Assembly (NCBI RefSeq): GCF_022201045.2
Contig: NC_068563.1
Location: 744,001 to 808,000, forward strand
Direction: 5' to 3'
DNA from: Citrus sinensis
Taxonomy: Eukaryota; Streptophyta; Magnoliopsida; Sapindales; Rutaceae
DNA: 64,000 bases
In this document: positions 46,261-59,034 of the stretch, one piece after another
Numbering within the stretch: position 1 is the stretch's first letter
Layout: each line of letters begins with the position of its first letter
Made by a program: the position numbers and the translations under genes
The notes under the pieces: model-generated
Told to the model about the DNA's origin: nothing
The model's database searches: none
Seen by the model: only the letters and a program-made list of their open reading frames with translations

Positions 46261-49200
46261 TGTTAAACCCCATTTAATTTCGTGTTGCAATTCATTGTTC
46301 ATTTTAGCGACAAAAATTAAAAGATTCACATGATCTAGACCATTACTCTCAATTGAGCTTTCAATACCTAATTAATAATATATTTAATTACAAACTTTAT
46401 AGGTTCTTTGCCACTAACTACATTAAGCATAAGATAACTAAATTTTTTAATTATTAATGGAGAATGAGCCCACAGTATTTATGAGAGACAATGTGGTTGT
46501 TACATGGAATTCTCCACTGAATATGCCTCAAACTTTGGATGAGATTCACTTCGATACCTAACTAGAGTGATTTGGGAATATTATATAACTAGAGTCTAGA
46601 AGATGAGTGAATATTTTTGGTCCAACGGGTGTCAGACTGTCAGATGCACACTTGGTTTCATTCAAACTTCAAAATCAAAGTGGTCAAAATGATGTAAAGT
46701 TAACCTAATTTCATAAGACTCCAATCATAGATAATTACACCATCACCCATCCATTTCGTTTGTTTTAAACTATGACATTTACTTAGTTTTAGATAGTATC
46801 ACATTCACATTCTCGGCGCATGCCCACAAAAACTAATGACTTTGAAAGAGAGAGATAATGACTCTTCACCTTGCAATAACCAAACATTTACATAGTTTCA
46901 CATTGTCTTAATGTAAAACCATTTTTGGCTTAATCCTCCTAAAAAATTTGTCATTAGCATTTTCTGACAAGAAGTGCACATGATAGCAATTGACACTAAG
47001 GTGCATCCATGGATAAAATTTTAAAATAATTTCATTCATCACGTCGTATTGTTCTCAATTTTCAATCTGTAACTTTCAATGTGGCTTTCTTTCTTTCTTT
47101 TTAAGATACAAGGGGTAGGTAAATTTTAAACTAATTTTTTAATCTTTATATCTTCTAAAATTCGAACTTAAGAGACTAACTATAAAGAAAAATTTAAAAC
47201 AAGTGACTGAGTAAAACAAACTGTTTAAAAATCGCTCGACCATAACTCCTAAAGACAATTTTCAAGATGGCATTACATATAAACATTTTAAATAGTATTT
47301 GCACAAATAGAAATTATAAATTTTATTTTCACTTATATAAATGGGATACAAACTCCAAATTTTTCTTACCACTACAAGAATTTTTACCGGCTTCTTAGGA
47401 TTTTTATTATTAGCATTATTGTATCAATAATATTGTAATTTATTTCTTCCTAAAATTTTTCTAATCTTGGCATCTATTAGATTAGATTATAGGAAATATT
47501 GGAGAATATTTTTGGAGGCATAAAGAAGCAAATTAGCATGAACATGAGGATTACATATCTAAGAGTTCCAAATAAAGAAAATTAATATATCGGTAAGTGT
47601 ATTAAGTATTTATAGAATATAAAGGGAAGTATTTCACACTTTGATGGCTGCAGAAGACATATCGTATTTTACTTCAAAGAAGCGAGCAACACATAGAACA
47701 AAAAGAAACCCTACCTGATAGCATACGATGTTTCATATATTTATGAAATTTTAATCTTCAAGTCTTTCATTAGACTATCTTTATGATTACCTTGGCCTCT
47801 CATAAATGAAGGGTTGTTTGTTGTATTAAAGGGATCTCAAGGAAGCAGTAAATACAATTAAAGATGAGTGGGCTTACTAAGTAAGTTCGACTAATTTAGA
47901 TTTAATAAGGTTGCGACAAGAGTAAGAGGGAGTCTGAAGTTATGTAAGATTTCAATAGATTATAATCTTTTCACTACTCAGTGAACTGCTTAACGTGTGG
48001 GCATGAGCTCATAAATGTAAGATTGTGATTCAGACCACGTAAAAGTCATATGTGTGCTTTATTTTATGCAATCTATTGTTATTTGATAGATTTATGGTGA
48101 ATGAACAGTACACAAATAGTGCGATAAAATAGGTACAATGAATAGTGCCTATAAACAGTTACTCTTATGCATTATTGTATGAACAGTGACGGTAAATAAT
48201 ATGTATATACCTACTGTATAAACAATATCATATAAATAGTAATTTGAACAGTATCGCATCAATACTAATCTGTGAACAATGATTTCTGAATTAATTAATT
48301 AAGACAATCATTTTTATTTAGGATTTTAATTTGTCTAAACTTGTCAAAATAGATCTAAATTCTTAACAAAGTTAAACCGACAATGCCAACTAAAATACAA
48401 CATAAGCATTACTTAATTTTCTGAAATAGTTTTCTGAAAGACCGAAATCACTATCAAAAGATTCAAACTTCCAAACCAGTCGTAGTATTGAATTTTCAAG
48501 GCTTGAAATTTCTGAAAGAGTGACAGAAAGAAATTAAATTCATCAGCTTATTAATTCACCGATGACTTAATTCCTCATTAACCATTGCAGAGCTGAGATG
48601 AGATGCTCAAGTGTCAAAGCAAATCATTTTTGAAATTCAAAATTGGACCTACGTTTTAGATCCATGGCGTCTTTCCTGATTCAAATCTGCGATTCAATAT
48701 GTCATGCAATATGTCAAGTATTTTGACTGAATTTTTTTTTTTTCCTTCATTTTCATTTTAAGAAACAAAAAACAAATTCCGCCTAATGAAATTCCCACTT
48801 CAGCAAACATTATGCATCGTATCATACATCATTCTCAACTGTTTGAATTTTTGTCTTCCTTTTTGGCTTTTCACATGAAACGAGCTCAAAACTTAGCTTT
48901 CTCAATTAATTACTTTTTTTTTATACACGTATTACATAATTAGGCTAATAAATTTCTAAGTCTGTGGTCAATGTGGCAACAAAAAGAAGAAAGTAACCCG
49001 AATCCCTATGACCCCAAATAAAACCTATGTTACACATTTGTTTTAATTAATAAATTATACAAGGTCATCTTGCACGTTCCTTAAGTTCCATCCACAAATT
49101 AATTTATTTCTAATTAGGTCAAAATTTAAAAGACCCAAGTAGAAAAATACATACTAATCACAGAATTCCCGATAAATATTTTCAACTTTCAGAGGGAGGC

Positions 49201-49872
49201 TTTAACTGAGGTATATATGTTCACAACTTTAATTATCTAAAGGACACGAAATACAACAATTCAAGTAATAATTTAAACATATTTATTACGGGGTCCATTT
49301 CCAATAAATGTTTCACAACCAATAGTACCAAGTACATTGTTTTCATCTGAGACATGACTTTTCGTAAGATTTGAGTTGAACCACATTATCCGAATTGTGG
49401 ATCTTTCTAGTGGTTGAGATTTGGCAGGCTGAACCTTCTTTTTTTTTTTTTTTTTTAACACTCTTGTTCTTCAATTATGAAGCCCTATGTGATCTAGCTC
49501 TTGTTCTGAACCTTTGGCAATCTTATTTTGATTTATGACTCCTTACCCACTAGAAAGCAATGAATCGAACCGTTTGGGATATGGCATTTGCCCGCATACG
49601 ATTGTGATGATAATCTTTTTCTGTTTTATTCAGTTTCCTGTAGATTTCTAAATTTATGAACATTTTTAGGCTGGGACTTTTTTTTTTTTTTTAATATCAA
49701 AGAAAATTCTAATTAGAGTTTTACTCACAGTTAAACATGAAAATGATAGCAAAAAATTCAAAGAGAAAAAAATCACAAATTAAAGATAGCCAATCAACAA
49801 CCAATGGGTCTTTGGTCCAGTGGGAGAACCCTTATACTTACAATGTTTGAGAATAAGGGTTTGAGACATATT
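46261..49872. other. Gene-free AT-rich region
   Basis: No gene was recognised. Around 48100-48290 a degenerate series of GAACAGT/AATAGT words recurs every 20-30 bases, perhaps an eroded LTR or simple-sequence derivative. Around 47380-48070 there are scattered open pieces but no recognisable domain. Confidence 0.45.
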
Positions 49873-50835
49873 AGGGATGGCAAAAATTCTCACGGGGACG
49901 GGTATCTTTGGGGATTTTCCCCATTCGGGGAGGGTATGTGAATAATTTCATACCCAATTTCTTATTCGGGGAGGGGACGGAGATGCGGTGGAATCCCCAT
50001 CCCCTACCCATTTCCCCATTTTAATTTTTAATTTAATTTTAATTTTTTAAAATTACTAGTAAATAAATAATAAAATTTAAATTATAAATATTGGTAAAAA
50101 TAAAAAATATCAAAATATTTATATTATTAAACTTTTAGGCCTAATTAACTAATTAAAGTCCTAAATTTTTATTTAGGACATTAAAAAGACCAAGTAGATT
50201 CTATTAGCCAAACATTTTATTTTATTTTAATATTCTTTAAATATTTTAAACTTAAATCTATTTTTATTTATTTTTAGATGTTATAATTGCCCATAGCGAA
50301 TCACAATTTTAATATCTAATCTAATCTAATCTAATCTAATATTTACTCTTGATTTGCTCTGATTTAACTATTGTGTTGTAAAGGGAATAGTCCACATTTA
50401 TAAAGTGCCCACGCCACCATTGAAAAAGTTAATTTTGAATCTAAATTCGATTTTATTTATAACAATTTTGTATTAGACTATTAATTTGTTCATAATAGTT
50501 TGTAAAAGAAGTTTGTATTCCTTGCATGTTGCGTTACTTACTAATTTAATATATATGACTTTTGTAATAGATATTAATGTAAGATATATTTCGAACTTTA
50601 CTTTTATTTGAATTTTTTATTTTAATATGATTAACTCAAAAATCGAAAAAAAAATGCATTAGTTATTCGGGGATCGGGGACCCTCGGGGATCCCCTGTTA
50701 TTATGCGGGGAGGGGATGAAGATTCTCTTAAGTAATTCTGACGGGGACGGGGAGGGGATGGGGACATACGCAAAATATCGGGGATGGGTACGGGGAGATC
50801 GGTCCCCTCCCCTCCCCTCCCCATTGCCATCCCTA
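49873..50835. mobile_element. Non-autonomous hAT element, 963 bp
   Basis: The ends TAGGGATGGCAA (49873) and TTGCCATCCCTA (to 50835) are perfect 12-bp inverted repeats. They are flanked by AGACATAT and CGACATAT, an 8-bp target duplication with one mismatch, the hAT size. Both subterminal regions are packed with GGGGA(C/T)GGG-type motifs in opposite orientation, while the core is AT-rich and non-coding. It contains a CTAAT pentanucleotide array (50316-50340). Confidence 0.85.
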
Positions 50836-53800
50836 CGACATATACATTTTGTCAACTTAAGGTGGAAGACTGATATACCCTGAAAGTATTGTAGTAAATT
50901 TAATAATGGAGTCAACTAAGGGTATACGATTGATAATTTCCCTTAAAAAAATAAAACCAAATGAAGATTATATGAGATCCAAACAAGAAACCCATTAAAT
51001 CCATAATAAATTTATCAGCAATTTTTTTTTCAAAGAATCATATAGTTCCATGATGGTCCCAAAGATCATTGTACTCATATGTCTTGTGGCATAGAAATCG
51101 GAAGTAGGACCCAAAATTCAAGTCAGTCCCCAAATTATTTTGCAAGCTTGCTGTTGGCCTTTCTATTTTTTTGCTTCTGGCTGTTCTGGAATTATTTGCA
51201 TTTTAATTTCTATACCCACTATATTTTTTTTCCTATTCACGCGGCAAGTTCAAAGAACGCCAAGAATAATAATGCAAAAATTGTACTATTTTGTTTGTGC
51301 CCCCTCCAGTGCCGTGTCTTTTTTCATTTTTTCGGTTTCTGGTTGCAGATGCAATCACAATGCAGAAGCTTTGTGAAATAGCTTTCAACAGAATGAGAAA
51401 TATATCAAATCCAATTAATTTTTATAAGAGATTCTGAGTTGGACGACGGATACATTACATTGAAAACGTTAGGTAAAGGGACATATCTCCTCTTCCCTTT
51501 ATCCAACTTTATCTGTTCATTATTTTCTTTCATGAATCATGCCTGTCACAGTATCAATATATTATACAACAAGCGACGTCCAAAGAAGAAAAAAAAAAGC
51601 ATAGATAATACATTCATCTCAAGCACAATGGGGTCATTGGTTAAAGCAGAAGAAGATGAAGATCAGGAAGATAAAGACTAAGAATAGGAGCATATCTAAG
51701 TTCCTTTTCTCAAACAGTGATTAGAATAAAAAATTTGTTATAGTGAGTAGAATTGTCACATAGTGTTGCCTTGCTAAACCAACAATTTTAACTCCATTCA
51801 TATATATATATATGCATAATTTATAAGCTTAGCAATTTTTCCGACTAAATCAAGCGAGTAGTATATATGATCCTTTCTTCTAACTCAAGGTAGTCTTGGG
51901 GCCAAGTCCATTGTTGTAGTGTTGCCAGTAGCTAAAAAGAAAGGGAAAAAAATGGAGTATGATCCACAACTTCAGCTGTTGACAAGATGGCATTAACCTT
52001 AAGGATAAAGCTAAGGAAATGAAAGGACTCTGTGCAATTCTTTTTTTTCTTCGGCCTCCCAAATAATTCCATCCTCACTGTTGTAAAAAATTATGAATAG
52101 ACCTATCATAATCCATAAACAATGTGTGGTGATGAAGAACAGCCCAATTTTACTGGAGCAAGGACAAGAATTTGAAGAAAGTAAAATATACCCAACTATT
52201 GGCAATTATTATTATTTTGAAATTCCAAAATTGACAATTATAAGTCCCCATCATAAAACATGCTATGAATGCGCTGCCTTAATTTTCAACGTTACAAGAC
52301 CATCATATCCAAAATTTTCGCTTTTTTTCAAGACCTAACATAACATATGAAGTAAAGAAGAAAATCAAAATCATCAGTACTGCTTCACACATGAAACAAA
52401 ATGGGTTTTGTATCCACTCTATCTCCATATCACAATCTTCATTTACTGTAAAACTTAGCTGTTTTATATCAAATAGTTTCATTCACAAGCCAGCATCGCT
52501 ATCATTTTTTTTTTCTTTTAAATGCGAATTTGAAAGTAGATGTCTAAAATTTATTGACACCTAGTGCACGTGTTTAAATAGTTCGAAACATAAATTTAAA
52601 AGGTAGACAATATATTGTTTAACTAGCTTCAAATTTCTATAATAAAATACGCAAATGTCTCCACAGTCTTGTTTGGGATTGAGGTGCTGTAACTCAAAAG
52701 CTACTGTTACTGTGGAAAAAAAAACTGTAACTATAAAACAAAAGTTAATAATATATAGTAAATATAAATTTTAAATAATAATTTTGACAAAATTATTCAA
52801 AATATAATAAAATTTTCATTATACAAGTAAAAAATCATATCAATATAGCTTCTAAGTTACAACAACTAGTATTTATTAAATACTTTAGTGCTGTAACTTT
52901 TACAGCTGCCCAACCTCAATATGAAACGCACCCCATGTCTAATATCTTGAAAATAATTTTCATGTATATCGAACATCAAGAAACGAACTCCTCCTAACAG
53001 TATGATTGAAGGAGATTGAGATGTCGGGCACCCGGCAAGAATTCTACAGTTGATTTGCATACCACATAATTAAAAGGCACATGTATTGTGCAAAATATGC
53101 AGCTTCTAGAGGACAAAGAATGTGAGATTTTCAGGTTCACGTTGGCTACAACTATACCATCTTTTCATTGAGGAGAATACGAGCAACCCTTTGACATGGA
53201 CCTTACAATCCCTCCATTGAAGACCAAACATTGTACAGTTGTGATCGTACCCACATATCTTCGTTTTGCCTAATCATATGACAGTGCCATTGGCCAAATT
53301 CAAAGAATTTTATTAGTTACTAGAAGAATATTTTTACCCAATATTCTTTTACTAGATGGATTAATTTTGATGAATTTGAATCTTCTCTGCTGATACGAGC
53401 TTACACGACTTTAAAGTGTCTATAGTTGGATTAAAGGATCTAAACTCTCTATAATGTTCTAGTTTTCTTTTCCATTTATTACTTCCTTTAAATGATTTTT
53501 TTTAACCTTCTATGTTTCCTTCAAAGCAAATTTGGGAAGTTAATTATCCAATATTCTCGATTTTCTTCGATATATCTCAATTAATTAATATCATTAAATT
53601 TAAACTCTGGTAACAGTTAGAGTTCCAAAATGTTCTCTTTCTTTAATGAAATTTAATCCCCAAAATAGAAAACAAAATTTAGATAAAGTCAATTTTTAAA
53701 TTATTTAAAAAAAAATTTAGATCTTTGAAAACAAGAAGATCTATGTTGACAATCACCTTTCTTAAAATTTAGATACCGACAATCAGTCAAATAAAACTAC

Positions 53801-55150
53801 TTAAAAACTACTCGTCTTTAAAGTTACTTTCTTAACATAGTTAAAATTAATACTTGTTAAGTTGTTAATTATAAAAATACTACAAAAAAAATCCATCCAT
53901 TAATTATTTTTTAAATTTTCTTCTAATGCCATGAAAGAACAACAACTTTGTATAATAAAGCTAAAAAAAATCACTTTCGAAAATTTGGAAAAAATAAATT
54001 TGAAAGAAAAGAAAGATATAGGAAGGTTGGGAACGATTTAAGAGTAGCTCATAAAAAGTCGGCGGCTCATGGATATGTCCAAATACAAAAAAGCTCCATA
54101 TGAGCTGTTTAGCATGGTCCTTTGGTAATAATTTTAATAATATCATCAATTGACTGATAACATTATTGTTACTCAATATTTATATTGACTTGGAATTTGT
54201 AATTCATTCAATAAGCTAAAGCTAACCTAAGAAGATTCCAAGCTCTTTGAAGTTAGGTAATTATATCTTAAAAAATACAATAATAAAGTATTTGATAAAT
54301 ACTAACTGCTGTAATTTAGAAATTAAGTTGATTTGATTTTATATTTGTATGATGAAAAATCTATTATATCTTTATTAATTTTATCAAAACTATTATTTAA
54401 AAATTATATTTACTACATAAAATATTAATTTTTATTATATAATTATAATTTTTTTTCACGACGACTGTAATTTAAAAAATACAACACCCCAATCTCAAAA
54501 CAGAACCGTAATCTATTAATAAATTATATAAACATGTTAATAAAATCTTATACCAATGAAACAACATCTTAATAATAATTTATGTTCTATCTTGTATCAG
54601 TTACTATCACAACTTAAAATGGTTTTTAACAAGTAATTGTTATTTGTATATAAACATTTATTATGTAATTTATTTTATTTTAGAAAAGAGAGTTGGGTGA
54701 TAAACCGCGTTCATGCATCTTCATTTTCTTATAAAAATATTTTGAAGTAAATTATCAAATTTGACTCATTATAAGTAAGTCTAAATATGTGCCTAACCCT
54801 AAAGTGTGTACTTAGATAAGTCTCCACTGCCGACAAAAAAACAAATTAATGATTATTTTATTATTTATTAGCCTTGTAGTATTTTCAATTTGAAATGCAC
54901 AAATTTGAAAATTTTGTTATTACAGCAAATTATGAACTAATTTGTATCTAAGAAACCTTACAAGGTTGCAGCTAGATCTCTGTTCTGTAATCAGTGTAAT
55001 AATTCAGATTGGAAGAGAACAGTGTAAAATATTGATTGGTCCACGTGTGGCTACACGAACCTTATTTCATGCAACACCCCCATTTGTGTAAAAAGAAGTT
55101 ACAGCGCACAATATCATCATATCATTGTCCAAAATAACTCCATCTCATTG
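50836..55150. other. Gene-free region upstream of the PP2C gene
   Basis: Open frames at 51079-51381 and 51439-51681 show no domain I recognise. A MITE lies at 52671-52928; a second, more decayed member of the same family (ACTGCTGTAA ... ACTGTAATTT) appears at about 54250-54510. The rest is AT-rich. Confidence 0.45.
52671..52928. mobile_element. MITE with TTTGGxATTGAGGT-type ends
   Basis: The left end GTTTGGGATTGAGGTGCTG and the reverse complement of the right end (GCGTTTCATATTGAGGTTGG) share GTTT..ATTGAGGT, and GCTGTAA follows inward on both sides. The core is AT-rich. Boundaries are approximate and no clear target duplication was found. Confidence 0.45.
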
Positions 55151-56238
55151 ACTCTTGTGTATTTTCTCTGTCTATCTCTACTTTCTCTCTCTATTGCCCA
55201 ATGGTGTTTGTGGAGCCCAGAACTGGACCTTTGCTTTGCTGGCTTCAAGCTCTCCATTGTTGCTCCTTTATTGGTCTTGTCTGCTAAGCTTTTTACATAG
55301 AAAGACCCTTTTCAGTTTTCATTTGTTTCATCCAATTCTGCACATAAATTTTCCGGGAGGAAAAAAAAAAAGAGAAGCTCCTTTGTGTTGTTGGACTCAA
55401 AAACAAGTCGAACCCATCTTCAGTTTTTCTCTCCTGATTTGATTGATCCATAGATCTAATGATTTGAATGATACCCACATGAAAGTTTGTCCTTTTTAGA
55501 TCCCCCTTCTCTCTTGTTCATCAACCTTGAGATATTTAGTCAAACTAAGGGTAAGCTTTCATTTTTCTTTCTGGTAGTTGAAAAAAGTTGGAAGTTTTTA
55601 TGATCAATGAGCTCGTGGGGATTTCTGAAATTTGTTTTGGTTTTCACTTGTTCAATGTGAAATGGTAGACTTTCTGGATTGTATCAATAGCTTTGATATT
55701 TTGAAGTAAAAAAGTGGGGGCTTTGACCATTTTATTTTTCAAAGTTGTGTTTTTGTTTGATTTTTTCATTATTAGCGGCTGTGTATGTGTTCATTGGCTG
55801 TTTCTATTTCAAGAAAAGAGTTGATGACTTTGATATCATTTTGGTGTAATTCACAACTGAAAATATCTGCGAAGGGAGCTTCTTTACATCCTTTCTTTGA
55901 TCTGTTAGTTTCTAATTACATCATTGTTACTTTGCGTGTACTTTAGTTCTTGCTGTTATTTCTTTATGTACATACTGCGTACAGTTCACAGTTGATTAGT
56001 AGTATCGTGTTATAATTATTACTGTGTTGGGAAGTAGAGGAATTTTAGGTTAAAGAAGTGTTGAATCCTTATTGCGCAAGCATTAATTCTGTGTATCTTG
56101 TTGTTGATTGATGTTGTGGCTGTAGAGTGTTTGAGAAGTAGAGAAGCATATACATAACAGCTGGAATATTTGAGCAGTGTTGTTTAGAGAGGCTATTAGA
56201 TGTGGAGAATTCCGAGGGTTGTCTGGATGAGATGAGGG
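55151..56238 (+). promoter_or_regulatory. Promoter and leader of the PP2C gene, with a 5' UTR intron
   Basis: A CT-rich stretch (about 55160-55195) marks the likely transcript start. AAGG|GTAAGC at 55551 and TGTAG at 56125 are good splice signals for a 575-nt leader intron. The remaining leader holds a uORF immediately before the main start (separate entry). Confidence 0.55.
56200..56235 (+). CDS. Upstream ORF of the PP2C gene, 11 codons
   Basis: ATG at 56200 opens MWRIPRVVWMR and stops at TGA 56233-56235, just 3 nt before the main ATG at 56239. The peptide has two Trp and three Arg among 11 residues. With so short a gap, ribosomes that translate it would have little chance to reinitiate at the next ATG, so it may reduce PP2C translation. 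Whether it is translated or conserved is not known. Confidence 0.4.
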   Translation: MWRIPRVVWMR

Positions 56239-59034
56239 ATGTTATCGGAGTTAATGAACCTTTTGAGGGCCTGTTTTCGGCCAAGGTCCGATCGATATGT
56301 TCACTCGAATTCGGATTCTGTGGGTCGTCAAGATGGCTTATTGTGGTACAAAGATAGTGGACATCATGTAAGTGGTGAGTTCTCAATGGCTGTAGTTCAG
56401 GCCAATAATTTACTTGAGGATCAAAGCCAAGTGGAGTCAGGGAGTCTGAGCACTCACGAGTTTGGGCCATATGGTACCTTTGTTGGTGTCTATGATGGTC
56501 ATGGAGGACCTGAGACATCGCGCTATATCAACGATCACCTCTTTCAACATCTCAAGAGTAAGTGACTTCAATTTCAAAATTTTCTATATTTATTTCTGGT
56601 ATAAAAGGAGCTTTGTGGTTTTAAAATTTATTTTGTTGTTGAACACTACTTTAATGCGGTTTAATAATTGTGGAAGGAATATGCGTTTTTCAATTGTCTT
56701 TTGGTATTTGAGATCTATTCTCTAACCTTTTATTGTTCCTTGTTTTTATGTTACGTCAGGATTTACTTCGGACCAGCAGTCAATGTCAGCGGACGTGATT
56801 AGGAAAGCATATCAAGCAACAGAGGAAGGGTTTATGTCTCTTGTTACTAAACAGTGGCCTATGAAACCACAAATTGCAGCAGTTGGATCATGCTGCCTCG
56901 TTGGAGTTATTTGTGGTGGAACACTTTACATAGCCAACCTTGGTGATTCCCGTGCTGTTTTGGGGAGAGTCGTGAAGGCAACTGGGGAAGTGTTGGCCAT
57001 TCAACTTTCAACAGAGCACAATGCGTGCATAGAATCTGTGAGACAGGAGCTGCAAGCTTTGCACCCTGATGACTCCCAGATTGTAGTTTTAAAGCATAAT
57101 GTATGGCGTGTAAAGGGCCTCATACAGGTAAGTCTGTCTCTGTGCAGAAAATGGTCATGTGCAATAGTTTTTCTGAAAGCTTGGATATTTATAATTTGTG
57201 CTATAACTTCTCAGTTTCTATATGTTGCAATATTCTCCAGTTCATGATATTTCTGTATTCTGGCCTTTGATAATCAAAAACATCAAGTAAAATTAGAGGA
57301 CTCGAGTTTTCTATGCTGTTTGCTTGCTTATCTTCGACTTCTGTTTGATTTGCAATGATTTGCAGTTCCCTTTTCCTGGCATATTATCCAGGGTCCCAAT
57401 GGTAGCCAAGTGAAGGGATGAAAAAGAATATTACTTGAAAAAAAAAGTGTATTTTATCGGGTAAAGAAAAGGAGAAATATACTGGGTAGAAAGAGCATAA
57501 AGTTAAATGAAGGTAATGGAGAATAATTTCCTATAAAATGATAGTTCCAAAGGGCTATAAGAATTGGTTCATTTGGATTTATGGGGTCATAAGTATGATC
57601 AGGTATGGTTAAGATAAAAGGTTTCCACCTCTAGCCCAAACAGATTCCCTCATATTAGATGTAAGTGGATCAATATTTTCATGGTCAGAGATGAAGTCGA
57701 CAGTTACTTTATAGTGTCATTGATGCAAAGTTACTTTATAGTGTCATTGATGGAAACTTTTATAAATACTGAATTAAAATGTTCAGTAACTTTTGCAATA
57801 TCTAAACAATTGACTAGCTACAATATCATGATGTTCATCATAATCATGGATTTATTTCTCAAACTTAATTTAGTATCCTTGTTGCATGCTTTTCTTTTGA
57901 TGCAGTATTTCACTTTTGGTCTTTTGGCTGATGGTAACAATCTGTGACCTTTCAGGTTTCCAGATCAATTGGTGATGTATATCTGAAGAAGGCTGAGTTC
58001 AACCGGGAGCCTTTATACATTAAGTTTCGTCTTCGTGAACCCATAAAAAGGCCTATTTTGAGTGCAGATCCATCAATTTCAGTGCACCAGCTGCAACCAC
58101 ATGATCAATTTGTAATATTTGCATCTGATGGGCTCTGGGAACACCTAAGTAATCAAGAAGCAGTTGATATAGTTCAAAATCATCCACAGAGTGTAAGATA
58201 CATATTCTATGCCAAAAAATCTGAATACCTAAATTAGTTAGAAAGTAATGACTTTGCTCACGTCACTATATCCTGTAGTTTAAACTGTATGAAGTTTATG
58301 GTTGTCTTTAGATCTTAGAACCTATCTTGATTTGTTGTACATCCCTGGCAGAGCCATAAACCCCATGAGGATGGTCCTTTTATGAATCTAACTATTTGGT
58401 GCTGGCTGATACTTTAGATTATTTTGGTTAGGGTTTTTGTTTTGACTACTCTTACTGCAACTCATTTACCATAAATATATTTGTTTTCTCAAAATATTTT
58501 ATGAGAAGACGGCAATGGCAAAATAAAATGAGACCAGTTTTTAGTTTAGGCTGATCTACCTTCTGTTAGAATCTTATTCTTATACATGGTTTTATACTTT
58601 TATTATTTTTCTGTGGTCTTATTTCTTTGCATACTATTGTATGAATTCGGAATAAATGCCGTCATAAACATAGGCATGAAGCTGATAGTATAAGTGATTG
58701 TAGGAACTGGAACAAATACAAATTTGAGATGAAAACTAATTTTCATTTTCTAACCTTCATGCAGGGAAGTGCAAGGAGGCTTGTGAAAGCTGCTTTACAA
58801 GAAGCAGCAAAAAAGAGAGAAATGAGATATTCTGACTTGAAGAAGATAGACCGTGGCGTCCGCCGGCATTTCCACGATGACATCACAGTAATAGTTGTGT
58901 TTCTTGACTCGAGCCTCGTGAGTAGGGCTAGCTCAGTCAAGTCCCCGAATGTATCGGTGAGAGGGGGTGGGATCACCTTGCCCCATAACACGTTAGCTCC
59001 TTGCACTATGCCAACAGAAACTGGTGGTACCTGA
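56239..59034 (+). CDS. Clade D protein phosphatase 2C, 4 exons
   Basis: Exons are 56239-56557, 56760-57127, 57956-58192 and 58765-59034, with consistent phases and 397 residues. The N-terminus [18 protein letters not shown] and [20 protein letters not shown] are typical of plant PP2C clade D. Catalytic motifs are in order: [13 protein letters not shown] (metal-binding Asp, about residue 83), [17 protein letters not shown] (about 161), [23 protein letters not shown] (about 230), [20 protein letters not shown] (about 281) and [14 protein letters not shown] (about 352). All metal ligands appear intact. Clade D enzymes dephosphorylate the penultimate Thr of plasma-membrane H+-ATPases and are inhibited by SAUR proteins; some also act in immune kinase control. 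A short uORF precedes the start. The closest Arabidopsis relatives are At4g38520, At3g51370 and At5g66080 as I recall. Confidence 0.95.

Noticed and set aside
48105..48290. Regularly recurring GAACAGT/AATAGT words as a possible regulatory array
   Set aside because: Spacing and sequence are too irregular to separate from an eroded repeat; noted only within the regional entry.
51079..51381. 100-codon plus-strand frame
   Set aside because: Phe-rich low-complexity translation of T-rich DNA, with an equally long overlapping frame; no homology recognised.
51439..51681. Frame with LDDGYITLKTL followed by a lysine/glutamate-rich end
   Set aside because: The nominal start is not ATG, no family is recognisable, and the frame ends in low-complexity sequence.
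55155..55442. 95-codon frame upstream of PP2C
   Set aside because: It falls in the CT-rich leader of the PP2C transcript and lacks any domain; treated as 5' UTR.
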